Both the position numbers and the translations under genes were made by a program. From Istiophorus platypterus (lineage: Eukaryota; Chordata; Actinopteri; Istiophoriformes; Istiophoridae): a stretch of DNA of 64,000 bases. Under the pieces are notes generated by a model. The model was not told the DNA's origin. It did no database searches and saw only the letters and a list, made by a program, of their open reading frames with translations. Position 1 is the stretch's first letter, and each line of letters opens with the position of its first letter. Below, piece by piece: positions 25,241 to 35,800 of the stretch. The stretch spans positions 12,754,378-12,818,377 of the forward strand of contig CM029131.1 in assembly GCA_016859345.1 (NCBI GenBank), in the 5' to 3' direction.

Positions 25241-25371
25241 CAAGCAATTACCACATATCTTCTGTTTGGGTTGCTTAGTTGGCGGACAACGACTTGACTC
25301 TTCCAAAGTTCAATGTTTTCAAAGAAAAAAAAATTTAAAAAAAACACAGACTTATGATCATTATGGATTTA

Positions 25372-25387
25372 CTGCCCTCTGGTGTCA
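25372..25387 (-). promoter_or_regulatory. CTCF-like binding motif, reverse
   Basis: CTGCCCTCTGGTGTCA on the plus strand reads TGACACCAGAGGGCAG on the minus strand and matches the CTCF core, including the downstream GGCAG. It is convergent with the forward motif about 780 bp away. Confidence 0.5.
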
Positions 25388-25648
25388 CTAGTGATGGAGT
25401 CAAGAAGATAAAAATTCTTAGAAATGCAGGTAAAACTCCCAGTTAAAGGTATGAAATGTTCATGAAATCCACAGCTCGGCGATGGCGGCTGATGGCTGAG
25501 TAGAAATTGAAATTATCGCCAAATTATTTCACAAAAAAAAACAAAAAACACAAACAAGTTTGAATTAATGTCATATTTCTGCTGTGATTTGATTGAAATT
25601 GACAACCCGTCATGAAGGTTGTCGCGAGCTTTTACGGTTACACACTGA

Positions 25649-25672
25649 CACACACACACACACACACACACA
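25649..25672. repeat. (CA)n microsatellite
   Basis: About twelve uninterrupted CA units in intergenic DNA. Confidence 0.95.
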
Positions 25673-27216
25673 AGGCATCATCCGTTCACAGATATTTATA
25701 TCCACTCCCAAAGATGGCACTGGGCAAGGTGGAGGAGGAGGGGGGGTGGGGGGTGGGGGTGTACATGTCCATCATGGTGGACACAGACAGTGCGGGACGG
25801 GACAGGACAGGACATGCGGGTACACCTGGACCGTTCACTCAGTGGAGGCTCAGAGCTGCCGGCCAAGGGCGGCAAGGTTATCCTCCACCCCAGATGCCAG
25901 CGGGCAGGACACAGACACACAAACAGCGGCGAGGGGTAAGAGTGTGGGGCTGGTCTGTCGCATGTCCATCAAGTTCATCAGCAAAGTTAGAGAAAGTAAA
26001 GTCAGCGAAGGGGGGGGGGGGGGGGGGGTTGTGGTCTCGTTTCACGGCTGGGGAAAGTCAAAGCTTCCAAATGCATACTCAGTTTTTATAGGCGAAAGAT
26101 GTGGGATTTGACCCCTTCCGCCAGAGCAGCGCTGCTTTCGATCTGTCCTCTCAAAACTGCAGCCTATTTTTGTTTTTTTTTGTTTGTTCCCCTCCAGGCT
26201 TTTTCAGACCAGGTGCAGAAAATGCTCCACAGCTGGATCTACTTTCTGACTGAGAGTTTACCCCCCCCCCCAATTTGCAGCATTTTAACAAAAAAAAAAA
26301 GGCAAAACAACAAACATACAACCACATGGATCCGTACTCACATCCACTGCATAGACTCACAACACAGCCCTGGATATACAGAAGCATCTGTACCCAGTCT
26401 GGGCCACATCAGGGCCTTAACACACTTTCTGCGTCAGTGTTGTTGGGGCAGGACGAGTTTTATTTTCTTTAACTGTAAGTAAACTGCAGTATAGACCTTT
26501 CGATACTAAAATCATTATATCTACATCAACATGATTCAGGAAAAAAATAGTAATTACAGGCCTAAATATGGTCCAAACTCTCTTTTTTTTTGCTTCTCTC
26601 TCTTGAGCTATTAACTGAAACTGATATCATCAGATGTGAATAGGCACAAACTCTCATTTCAAAACATCCTCAAACCTATTGTAATATGGCTATAGCGGGA
26701 TTTTTCCTCTTTCCTTTCCCCCAATTGTGTTAACAATAATGATCTATTTTCTCATTACACTTTTTCCCACCTTCGTCAAAAGAGATAAGCAGTTAACACT
26801 TCGTTTATCTGATCCAAATATCATCAGTTTCGACCTGAACCTTCGGTATTGGCGTCGAGGGAAGCCCCATATCGGTCGAGCCTAATTTAAACCCTGTATG
26901 CTCCAGACCACAACAGGTGCCCCCCCACCCCCGATTCCCGACCCCCCACCCCCCACCCCCCACCCCTCCTCTAGGCTCCACCTGTCTTCCCTTTTCCGCG
27001 GCGGCCTGGCGACCCAGAAAGCAGCCGTCATTCATTACAATTGGTATGCCGACCCGCCGGGGGCCGGGCGGCTCAAACCCCCTCGGTCACCGGATCGGCG
27101 GCAGCTGCTCGGCCACCCGGTGCTATTTTCACCCTCAGGATAAAGTGATGTGCAGCCGCCGCCCGCCCGCACGGCTCCAGCACCAGCAGCTCCAGTCAGA
27201 CCAGAGCAGCGCCAGG

Positions 27217-29053
27217 ATGAAGTCCACAGGCATCGACTGCGCCGCGCAGCCCGACGGCTTCGCCTCGGACCTGGACGACCTGGACAGCAGCAGCGACAGC
27301 TCCGACGGCAAGTCCACCGGCGGCTGCAGCCCGCGCAGGGACCCGGGGGAGGCCGCGGGGAAGGAGCCGGGGGGCGCCGGTTGTCGCGCCGGCGCCCCGC
27401 GGCGCAGGAGAAGGCGCAGACGGAGCAGCGGCGGAGGCGGAAGACGCGGTGGAGACGCGCGTCTGTCCGGCGTTAGCAAGCAGAGACAGGCGGCCAACGC
27501 GCGGGAGCGGGACCGGACGCACAGCGTGAACACGGCCTTCACCGCGCTCCGCACCCTCATCCCCACCGAACCCGCCGACAGGAAGCTCTCCAAGATCGAG
27601 ACGCTGCGCCTGGCCTCCAGCTACATCTCTCACCTGGCCAACGTCCTGCTGCTGGGGGAGGACTGCCGGGACGGGCAGCCCTGCCTCCGCTACCAGGGCG
27701 TCCTGCACGGCCCCGCCGCGCTCAGCGCGCCCTCCCTGCGGCCCATCTGCACTTTCTGCCTCAGCAACCAGAGGAAACTGGTGAGTCCACTGCTGCGGAA
27801 ACAAACAAAACAAACAAACAAAACAAACAAACAAAACAAACAAACAAAATCTCCTGCGCTCCGGGATCCCGGAGCCCGGAAAGGTAGACGTCACCTGTGC
27901 AGGCCGCATCCTCTCTGCATTAGTGCCGAGGCTCACAGATGAGTTGGGCTCACCACAGACGCACCTGTTGCTCCAGTGATTGATGACGCACCGTGAAAAC
28001 GGGCTGTGGTGCCTTCACGGTCCGAGTCCTGCACTTTCATCCTCCAGGGGGCCGGATCTGAACCCAGTTTTAGGTCAAAGTCTGGCACAAAATAGTGAAT
28101 AAGTACTGTTGGTTAGAGGAGAGCAGGGCGATTCGGTCATTCTATGAGATCAAGATACGTCTTTACCAGACTAGATTATTAATGATTATAAACTATGTGT
28201 GATCAGACAATTTATTTTATTTATACATTTCAGTTCTGAGTTTATTGAGGATGTGGCTCCAGGTGAGTCTGTTGAAGGCAGAGATACTAAGTTTACAGGT
28301 AGAAAGTGTTGCCCTAGATGAAACTTTAGTTTCCAAAATGTATTAAAACCAAATAAAAATGCCATATTACTGGAAAATCCTGTAAATATTCGAAATATAT
28401 AGAGATCTCAAACAACACTAGTGACTTTTCCCCAGTGAGCGATCATCTTTAATCCTACGCACACGTGTAGTAGCGGATTAAAAGTGTTTACAGTATCCGC
28501 TGGTGCCTGGCTGGACACTTAAAATAGAGACTAGAAACTGGCACAGGGTCAGTCATGTTATGTCACTAGTAATTTACTAAATCTAAAAACTCATGTTTCA
28601 CTATCGCAGCAGCCCCAACTCGAGTGGTTTCTTCCTATTTTTTTAAGCACTTTGCAGGGACTCAAAAGTTTTCAGATCTCAGTTTCCTCAGGGCTCGTGA
28701 AAGAATTCAATCAGGTGACTGGGTGATGTATAATTTCACGTTGTTCTAACATAAATAAACCAGAAATCTCTTAAATTATGTCTTTATTTCTCAACTTGCC
28801 CTAATTTTTATAGGACATGGTTTCAAAACATATAGTGAACTTGTGTGTAACTGTGTAGCCAAAACATCTTTAAAAAAAAAAAAACAAAACAAGAAACAAA
28901 CTGTCAAATGCAAATTTTGACTTTTGATAGTGGGGTCAATTAGTTGCATTTCATGATGCCTTCACTGAACCGTGTTTTTTGGGGTTTTTTTTAATCGGCG
29001 TTTCTTTGCTTCCACAGCTCAGAGATGGAGGGAAGCACTCGGCAGCCGTGTGA
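27217..29053 (+). CDS. tcf15: bHLH transcription factor of the TCF15 (paraxis)/scleraxis group
   Basis: A nuclear class II bHLH factor that would pair with E proteins on E-boxes; TCF15 acts in somite and paraxial mesoderm, scleraxis in tendon progenitors. Exons 27217-27780 and 29018-29053 join in phase 0 and give 199 residues. Order: acidic Asp/Ser N-terminus (DLDDLDSSSDSSD), an eight-arginine run, the bHLH (RQAANARERDRTHSVNTAF, then TEPADRKLSKIETLRLASSY, then HLANVLLLG), and the ICTFCLSNQRKL motif shared by TCF15 and scleraxis. QAANARERDRT and HLANVLLLG favour TCF15; scleraxis has TANARERDRT and HLGNVLL. The second exon adds only LRDGGKHSAAV and lacks the scleraxis KDRDRK ending. The start at 27217 (CCAGGATGA, A at -3) was chosen; an in-frame ATG at 27148 would add 23 residues. 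Confidence 0.8.
27798..27849 (+). repeat. (AAAC)n microsatellite at the start of the bHLH intron
   Basis: Imperfect AAAC/AAAAC units begin 18 nt after the donor at 27781. They create a false extension of the exon-1 open frame as a long K/Q/T/N run, so the long open frame across the junction is not coding. Confidence 0.9.
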
Positions 29054-29119
29054 AGCTAGGCGGCTCCAGGCGGACAAGGCATCCACCCAGACGTTTACAT
29101 GTAGAAACTTGTAGGACTT

Positions 29120-29148
29120 TGTACATATATGGATATATTTATTTATTT
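29120..29148 (+). promoter_or_regulatory. tcf15: Pumilio-type site and AU-rich element in the 3' UTR
   Basis: TGTACATA at 29120-29127 is the UGUANAUA Pumilio response element. It is followed 9 nt later by ATTTATTTATTT at 29137-29148, which contains the UUAUUUAUU destabilising nonamer. Both lie within 100 nt of the stop codon. Confidence 0.5.
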
Positions 29149-29604
29149 GAATTTGACTAGAAAACCAAAGACAGAACTAACACTGAAAAGCACTTTCTGT
29201 CCACGTTCGTGTGCCTCTGAACCTCTTGTGTTTTGGTCGAGCAGTAACCTGAGCCCATGTGTAAAGTTGCACCTGACGGGGGGTGGGGGGGGGGGCTATT
29301 TTGGTCCCACGAAGAGTACAACCCGCCCAACACTCCATGTCTGTCCCCTAAAAAAAAAGAAAAGAAAAAAAAAATGCCTTGTCGCCTTCAGTCACACGAA
29401 GGAGAGTGAGGATCCGCGGCTGCAGCGGTCGCTGTCAGTTGAGTGGCGTTAACGCTGCCTTTGAGTGCTGTCAGAAATGTTGCAGGTTGTCGCGGGGGCC
29501 ACTTTAAAGGCGCTCCATCCAATCGATCGCCTTTGGTGGCGAACAGCGGGAACTGCAACAACACTGACAAACGATCGCTGCATCTTGTGTCATTTTCTAT
29601 CTGA

Positions 29605-29607
<3 letters not shown>

Positions 29608-29652
<45 letters not shown>
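29608..29652. repeat. (TA)n microsatellite
   Basis: About 22 TA units within the inferred 3' UTR of the bHLH gene. Confidence 0.95.
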
Positions 29653-29654
<2 letters not shown>

Positions 29655-31140
29655 CCCCCCTCTTTTTTGGTGTGTTGAAGGGTTTATACCATGTTCAGAT
29701 AAAAAGCAAGGCTGATTTTAGACGCAACATGACTGGTCTAAGTCAGTGGGAGGACACGAATGGACGCAAACTCAACCCGGGCAGCGCGAATTGATGAAAT
29801 GAATCTACTTAACGAATGTACAGAGACGAGAGAAGGGAGAGAGGCCGCTGGAAAATAACGGAGGTCAAACGAATGACGCAAGGTTAAAATTAGTTTTACT
29901 TTTCTGTCTGAACAGCCTCAACGTCGCCACGTCCCGAAATTTCCTCCCTGGTTTGCAGTTAAGCTTTTATACATCACAAAGAATCACGGGATACAGTTGG
30001 GATTTTTCGGGTGGGGTGAAAAAAATCAGGGAGCTTATTTATATTTTAGTTTACTTCAGATAAACTTGAAAAAATTTCATTTTATTTTTAAAAATTACCT
30101 TAAAAAAAAGGAAAAGAAAAAAGTTTTGTTTTTGTATTTTTTATTACATGTGTAGTTTTCTGAGTATATTACTCCCACAAAGGGCAAACTTTCTATTACC
30201 AAGAAAATAACTGGCAGGTAGGCTGGGGAAAAAGACGTATATATTTCATCTGCTTTGAGTTTAAAATCGATGTGGAGGAAATATTTTTTCCCCTTAGGAA
30301 GACGACAGCACATGAAAGATGTCTGAAATGTCATTCAAGGCTTAAAATCTAAGCTTTAAAAAATAAAGTCAAGGACTAAATGAGGGAATAAAATTTGGGA
30401 TCAGGGTCATTCGATTGGATTTTTTCACAACACAAATGTGGACTTTTTGCAGTTGTCACTGTGTTAATACAGTGGTGGAAAATCACTTTGGATTTAAAAA
30501 CATGGGACGTGAAGGCGTTTTAAGCTCCACAGACGCTGAATAGCCTCTAAACTGTTCCCAGAAATAAGCGATTTGTCCCCGGTTTGAATATGTCTGATGT
30601 CTCCGACTGACCGGAACACAACTTTGACTCTTTGTGTATCTTTTGTGTTTTGTTAAAGGTTTTGGTTTTTGGCCTGAAATTCAAGATGAAATGTTAAGAT
30701 AAATGTATTTGCAGTGTAGTGAAATGTTTACTTTTGCATTGTTGCACAACCTCTATCACTTTTAAGAAAAAAAAACAAAAAAAACACAAAGCTGACGTTT
30801 TGTGTGCACATGAATGTGGGATGCCCCAGCATGCAGAGTGCAATTGGCAGCCTACTGCACTATTTGGATAATATATAGATTCAATCCTTTTCCAAATCAA
30901 CTGGATCTCTGGAAACAAATTACACAGTAAAGATGGATGAAAAGGTCACTGGGAAATGCTGCACACTACCTCCAGCCTGTGTTTTTAAACGTTAAGGCCT
31001 ACCTCTAAAATCTAACGTGTATGAAAATGTACTTGAATCTCTGACGACTGTGTCCTTTCCACGTCGTAAATACCGAAGCTGCTTGAAGATGAATGTATTT
31101 TTGTACAATTAAAAACCAATTAAAGTGAGAATATCATCAA

Positions 31141-32074
31141 ATTGTCTCCTATGTATGTTGTTTGCAAACGCTCAAATTTTATTCGTGTCAACTGAAAAAT
31201 TATATTAAGTGTGTGGCTACAATTCCGGTAAAACTTCTAACACAGTCCAATTTGTCAGGTCTCCAGTTTTTTGTACTATTAATATTCTTCTTGGAAACAG
31301 AACGACCTCTGCAGTAAATAAAGTTCTCTAGCAGAGGATAATGACGCCAATATGCTGATGACTCTTAAAATACATGTGCTACAGGTTTTAATATCTGAGA
31401 CTTAAGGGTGTTTAAAGTCTTTTTATAAATTAGGTAAAGCCAGCTGCCAGCAATAGAAAAATAGCAACTGATTCAAAGCTAAATAATGAAAACAAATATG
31501 CTGATGGTAAAAATCACATTTGAGATAAGAAGTTAAAACCATTAAACAAAGGTCATAACAATTTACTTTGTTGGTCAATTCTGTTTCACGATGAGATTTT
31601 TATTTTGTGAACACTTTTCCTAGCAGAAATGGGCTGCGACACATTTGTCGGAAAATTACGCAGTTTTACCCAGCACCTCGTCTTTGTGATACCCGAGGTT
31701 AATATTACCCTCAAATAATTTCAAATTAAAGAGGGACACCCTCAGATTTTCCCTTTTACATGGGACAGAAAAATCAAAAATGGGATTCAAATGCCAAAAC
31801 AAGAATAAAAGTATTTGAGCCAAAGTGTTCTTAAAAAGGGGAAAAAAAATCTGATGCCACAGTTACAATATATATGTAATTTTAAAAAGCAGAATTTTTT
31901 CATATAAGCTTTAAGGTTTGACTTGTTCCCAACTGTTTCTATGAATTTTACTATGACTTAATATCGGAGAAAGAAATTTGAGGTTTCACATCGAGAATAA
32001 TTATTTTTCTATATAAAAGCCCAAAAAAACAAAAAACAAACAAAAAACCCACAGTGAGAACCATTTCAATAATC
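31141..32074. other. Gap between the convergent bHLH and bzw1 genes
   Basis: AT-rich DNA with no exon recognised. It separates the poly(A) regions of two genes that face each other. An AATAAA near 31317 could be a distal signal for the bHLH gene. Confidence 0.6.
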
Positions 32075-32846
32075 TTTATTTCATAAAAAAGTCAATCGGT
32101 TTATATCAGATTAAAGAAAGTAGAAACCAATAATAATCAGTTAGCTGGCGAGGCATCTTACAGGGTTGCGTGTCTTCTGACGGACTGACCAGAGCGATCG
32201 ACACGCGGTACAGGTTTACCCAAAAAAAGTCAAGGAGGTGGTCAAGTTTAAGACCGAACAGGAGCCAAAACATGAGCTGGGCAAAAATTTAAAAGGAAAA
32301 AGGAAAAAAGAGGGGAAAAAAATTAAAAAAAATAATAAACTTTGGCTTAATCACATTAATTTTTCGTCTGCCTCGAATGGCGAAAAGGCGAACTTGAGTT
32401 TTAATCAAATCCCGCTTTAGATTCATACGAAGCAGCGGCCATCGAGATCACATGGAATGTTTTGTATCCAAATTACAGAAGGCATTGCGACAATAATACC
32501 AAAATAAAGTTAAATTAAAGAGGGGAGAATCCATAGTTTTTCCGCTTCCATGGTCAGCCGCGACACCAAACATGTTACGAATTAGGACTGAGCCCTTTTT
32601 TTTTTTTAATTTTGCTTAAATAACGTTTAAATGTTTTTCAGTCATGGAAGGTAGTGTGTGTGGTGCATGTGGTGTGTGTGTGTCGTGAGGTTGCGTTTGT
32701 TTGGGGATAAAGAAGTAACAGGAGGTAGAAGAGAGAGAGAGAGAGGGGAAAAAGACATTCTACTGCTCCTGCTGCTACTTGTTTAAGAAAAAAAAAGAAA
32801 GAAAAAAGAAGGGAAAAAAGAAAAAGCTCATCTGGCGATGGAGGTT
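32075..32846 (-). other. bzw1: bzw1 3' UTR and poly(A) signal
   Basis: TTTATT at 32075-32080 reads AATAAA on the minus strand, about 770 nt after the bzw1 stop. The region is mostly unique, with a GT-rich patch near 32655-32683 and a GAGA run near 32733. No competing exon was seen. Confidence 0.65.
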
Positions 32847-35800
32847 TTAGTCGGCCTCCTCTTCGTCCGATTCTGACTCTGGAGAGAGAAACCAAAGAAA
32901 ATAGTCATATTCTCCAATCAAGTTTTGCCAAGTGATGATTATTCTTATATCAAGAGCGACCACAAGAATTTCCTAAGGCTGCAAGGGACATCTTTGTTTT
33001 GCCATTTTTGCAATTGACTTGACAACCATATAAGAAAATATTCTCTATTCAAACGATCTTGAACAAACACCCTCTGGTTTCAGGTTCACAAATGTGTTTC
33101 TATACTCTGTGATAGAAACTAGATTTTGGTTTTGCGGCTGCTGATTGCACAAAACAAGACATTTCCATGTGTCAACCTTGCCTTTTCCACCATCTGTGAC
33201 ATTTTGTCCAACGAGCGAATTGCCAGATTCTGATTAACGATAGTGAAAATATATCACTAGTCGTTGTCCTAAATCTTATCCGGAGTGAGTCTCTCCTTGT
33301 GTAGCCCTTCAAACAAACATTCATTCTGGTTTCTTAAACACAAGTCTAACTAGTACAGGCTGAATTTCATCATCTCATGAGTACTGGCTCACTGAAAAAG
33401 CCAAAGGGCAGATGAAATCGGCAATAGTTCTATCGGTTCTTTTCCTGCTCTGACAAGTCAAAATCCATCTGCCATGAGAAACGTTTACAGCCCAAGGGTG
33501 GAGGTATGTGTAGGTTATTTTTCTATTTTTTTATTTTACCTTCCTCTGCGTTCTTCAGCCACTCAACGAATTTTTTCATCTGCTCGAGGAAGACGCTCTT
33601 CCCCTTGGCCAGGTGGGCTTCGGTGTACCACTTTAGTATGGCCTCTTCACTCAATACATCCGCTGAGGAGGAAGAAATTTAAATCAAAGTTTAAGGGCTC
33701 AGCAGGAGGATTTAACAAAAATTAGTGCCTGAAACAAGCCTGTGTATTGGATTTTGTATATAAAAACAGGTAACTGTTGCTCCGTGGGAAGCGCCGCTTG
33801 TGGCTTGTTTCCCAGACTTCCCAAACAGTTTTGAAGAGTTGCACTCTCAGGATTTAAAAACCTGCTGTGGTGCACGCTTTGGTTCACGTCTCGATGCAGC
33901 TTCCAAGCCAAAATTTGAACACCGATCAGAAGCTGAGGCTCTGATGTCGAGGGAAACAGCGAGCCAGACTCAAGTGTGTCGTTAATAATGCTTGGTGACA
34001 TTCCTAAGTACAAGAGTTTAAAAAGTCAAGGACATGTTGGGGGGAAAGACCTCGTACTTCTAAGCGTTCAAAGTGAACAGACATACTGGGTCATTCGGCA
34101 CTGACGCGGCTCAAAGCGCGCCTGTGGACGTGACACCGACCTTTGTAGAGGAGCACCACGATCTTCTGAAAGGCCTTCATGAAGTGGATGTTATCGTAGC
34201 AGTACTCCTGGATCTTCAGCAGCAGGCTGAGCTCGGACAGACCCTGGGAGGTGAAGGCTTTCAGCAGAGGGCTGTATTGCTACGATGACAGCAGAGATAG
34301 AAAAAAAAAAAAACAACAAAAAAAAAAACCAAGGTTACCCAGCAGAGAAACAGCGTTCGCAGTAAAAGCTTGCTGGTGTGTTTAAAAGCTCAACGATTTA
34401 CAACAGGATCAAGATTTTAATTATAGCAACAGCGGCTCGATGTTCCTCCAGTTTTGTTTTGTTTTTTTTAAACTACTAATGCAGCTTTATTTTTAGAGCC
34501 GTTGTTCTGGGTTCCATTTCTGGCAGATTTTAACGCCATGTACACAAATGCCACATAAACACTGCAAATTCTAACTGAGCTGCAAGACAACTTTGCACAG
34601 GCGTCTGCACTGAACTCTACCTGTTATCAAACTTTCAATCTCATATTTCACAAAATCATTTTGGCTCCATTTTCTGAGGGGACACTTTCCCTGTTTGTAA
34701 TAATTTTATTAAAAGACAAGTCATTTTAGGATTTCTACAAGTTTTACATAAGTAAAACCATCTTAAACCTGAATAATTTACAAAGCCTAAATCTTAAAAT
34801 GTTGTATAATCTGCAGTATAATTTATTGCCCAATCCTTCAGAATCAACACATGCACATTTTCCCTATGGGTTCATTAACGGTGCCTGATGGATGAAGTGG
34901 TTTAAGTGCTTCATTTAACCATAACCAGGACATTAACACCATTCCCGGGACGTGTGTCTGGACTGGTGAGTCATACCTTCAAGTGTTTGATGGCTTGTTC
35001 GGTCACCAGCTCTTCCTTCTTGTTCCATTCCACGGAGCTCATCACACTGGTCCAGATGATGCCGATCATGGTCTGCTCGGAGAGGCCGGCCTTCTTCATC
35101 TCCTCCCTGGTGAAGGCGATTATCTGAACCGACAGGGAGACAAACACCGCCGGGGGGGGGGCTTTAATGGAGACCTATCTCAGCCTATCTAAATCAGCCA
35201 AGTCTCAGTGATAAGGGTTTGATGTTGAGTTTTGCTGTGCTGTCACCAATTGATGCGGTTGCAGTTCAGGCAGTGACTTTCTTGCCTCCATCAACACAAA
35301 CTTAATTTTTAATTAAACTTCATGACTCACTGTGCCGACACTGTTTGTCACTGCACTGTTCACAAGCCACTGCCTGAGAATTATGCAACGTGGCAAAGAG
35401 GGGAAGTGCTGATAATGAGGGCATTTATCAAACACAAGAAACTCTGTAAGCAGAGGGGAAATGCAGTGGGCATCAGACTTTTACCTGCACTGACTGAGAG
35501 ACATTTAACAGGAGAAGAATCAATGCGTCATTTGAAGACTGAGCTGCTTCACAACATCCTTTGTAGTTAACTGGGTGCCGCTTTTCCTTTCTGCCATTTT
35601 AAAAGTATACCTCAGTTGTCGAAGGACACAAATTCACATCGTTTACGCATAGAATATTTTATATTATATTTATTTTATATTTAATATTTTGTATCCTAAT
35701 TATGTTGAGTTAACATGTTCTCGCCCTGTAATGAGGCCACAACCACAGCTGCAAAATATCTATCATGGAATATTTGCATAAAATCATACTGCTGCAGGTG

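Larger units (their letters stand above)
23756..27147. other. Intergenic region between vwde and the bHLH gene
   Basis: No exon was recognised. About 24.88-25.29 kb is rich in regulatory-type words: several TAAT and GGATTA cores, a perfect DR1 and a TTTGGTCTTTGAT stretch. Two CTCF-like sites flank it. The rest holds a CA repeat, a 19-nt G run (26010-26028) and C-rich sequence at 26920-26965, just upstream of the bHLH gene. An inverted CCAAT (ATTGG) lies near 27041. Confidence 0.6.
29054..31140 (+). other. tcf15: 3' UTR of the bHLH gene
   Basis: About 2.1 kb follow the stop at 29051-29053, with no further conserved coding. Two poly(A) signals of the ATTAAA type sit at 31108-31113 and 31119-31124, and an AATAAA lies further on near 31317. 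It contains a Pumilio-type word, an AU-rich element and a TA microsatellite, described separately. The length is inferred from the signals only. Confidence 0.6.

Noticed and set aside
27196..27936. A 246-residue open frame antisense to the bHLH exon
   Set aside because: It mirrors the GC-rich coding exon and has no recognisable domain, signal or splice structure of its own.
26917..27942. A 341-residue open frame covering the bHLH exon
   Set aside because: Its N-terminus is C-rich upstream DNA and its C-terminus reads through the donor at 27781 into an AAAC microsatellite. Only 27217-27780 (or from 27148) is supported.
27217..29053. Assignment of the bHLH gene to scleraxis
   Set aside because: HLANVLLLG and QAANARERDRT match TCF15 better, and the scleraxis KDRDRK C-terminus is missing. 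Kept as an alternative because the two subfamilies are close.
30469..30485. CAGTGGTGGAAAATCAC resembling a MITE end
   Set aside because: The following sequence does not continue with the TACTT-step body seen at 41141 and 44552; probably chance.
35322..35570. An 82-residue plus-strand open frame in a bzw1 intron
   Set aside because: No recognisable domain, no splice context and opposite to the host gene; likely a chance frame.
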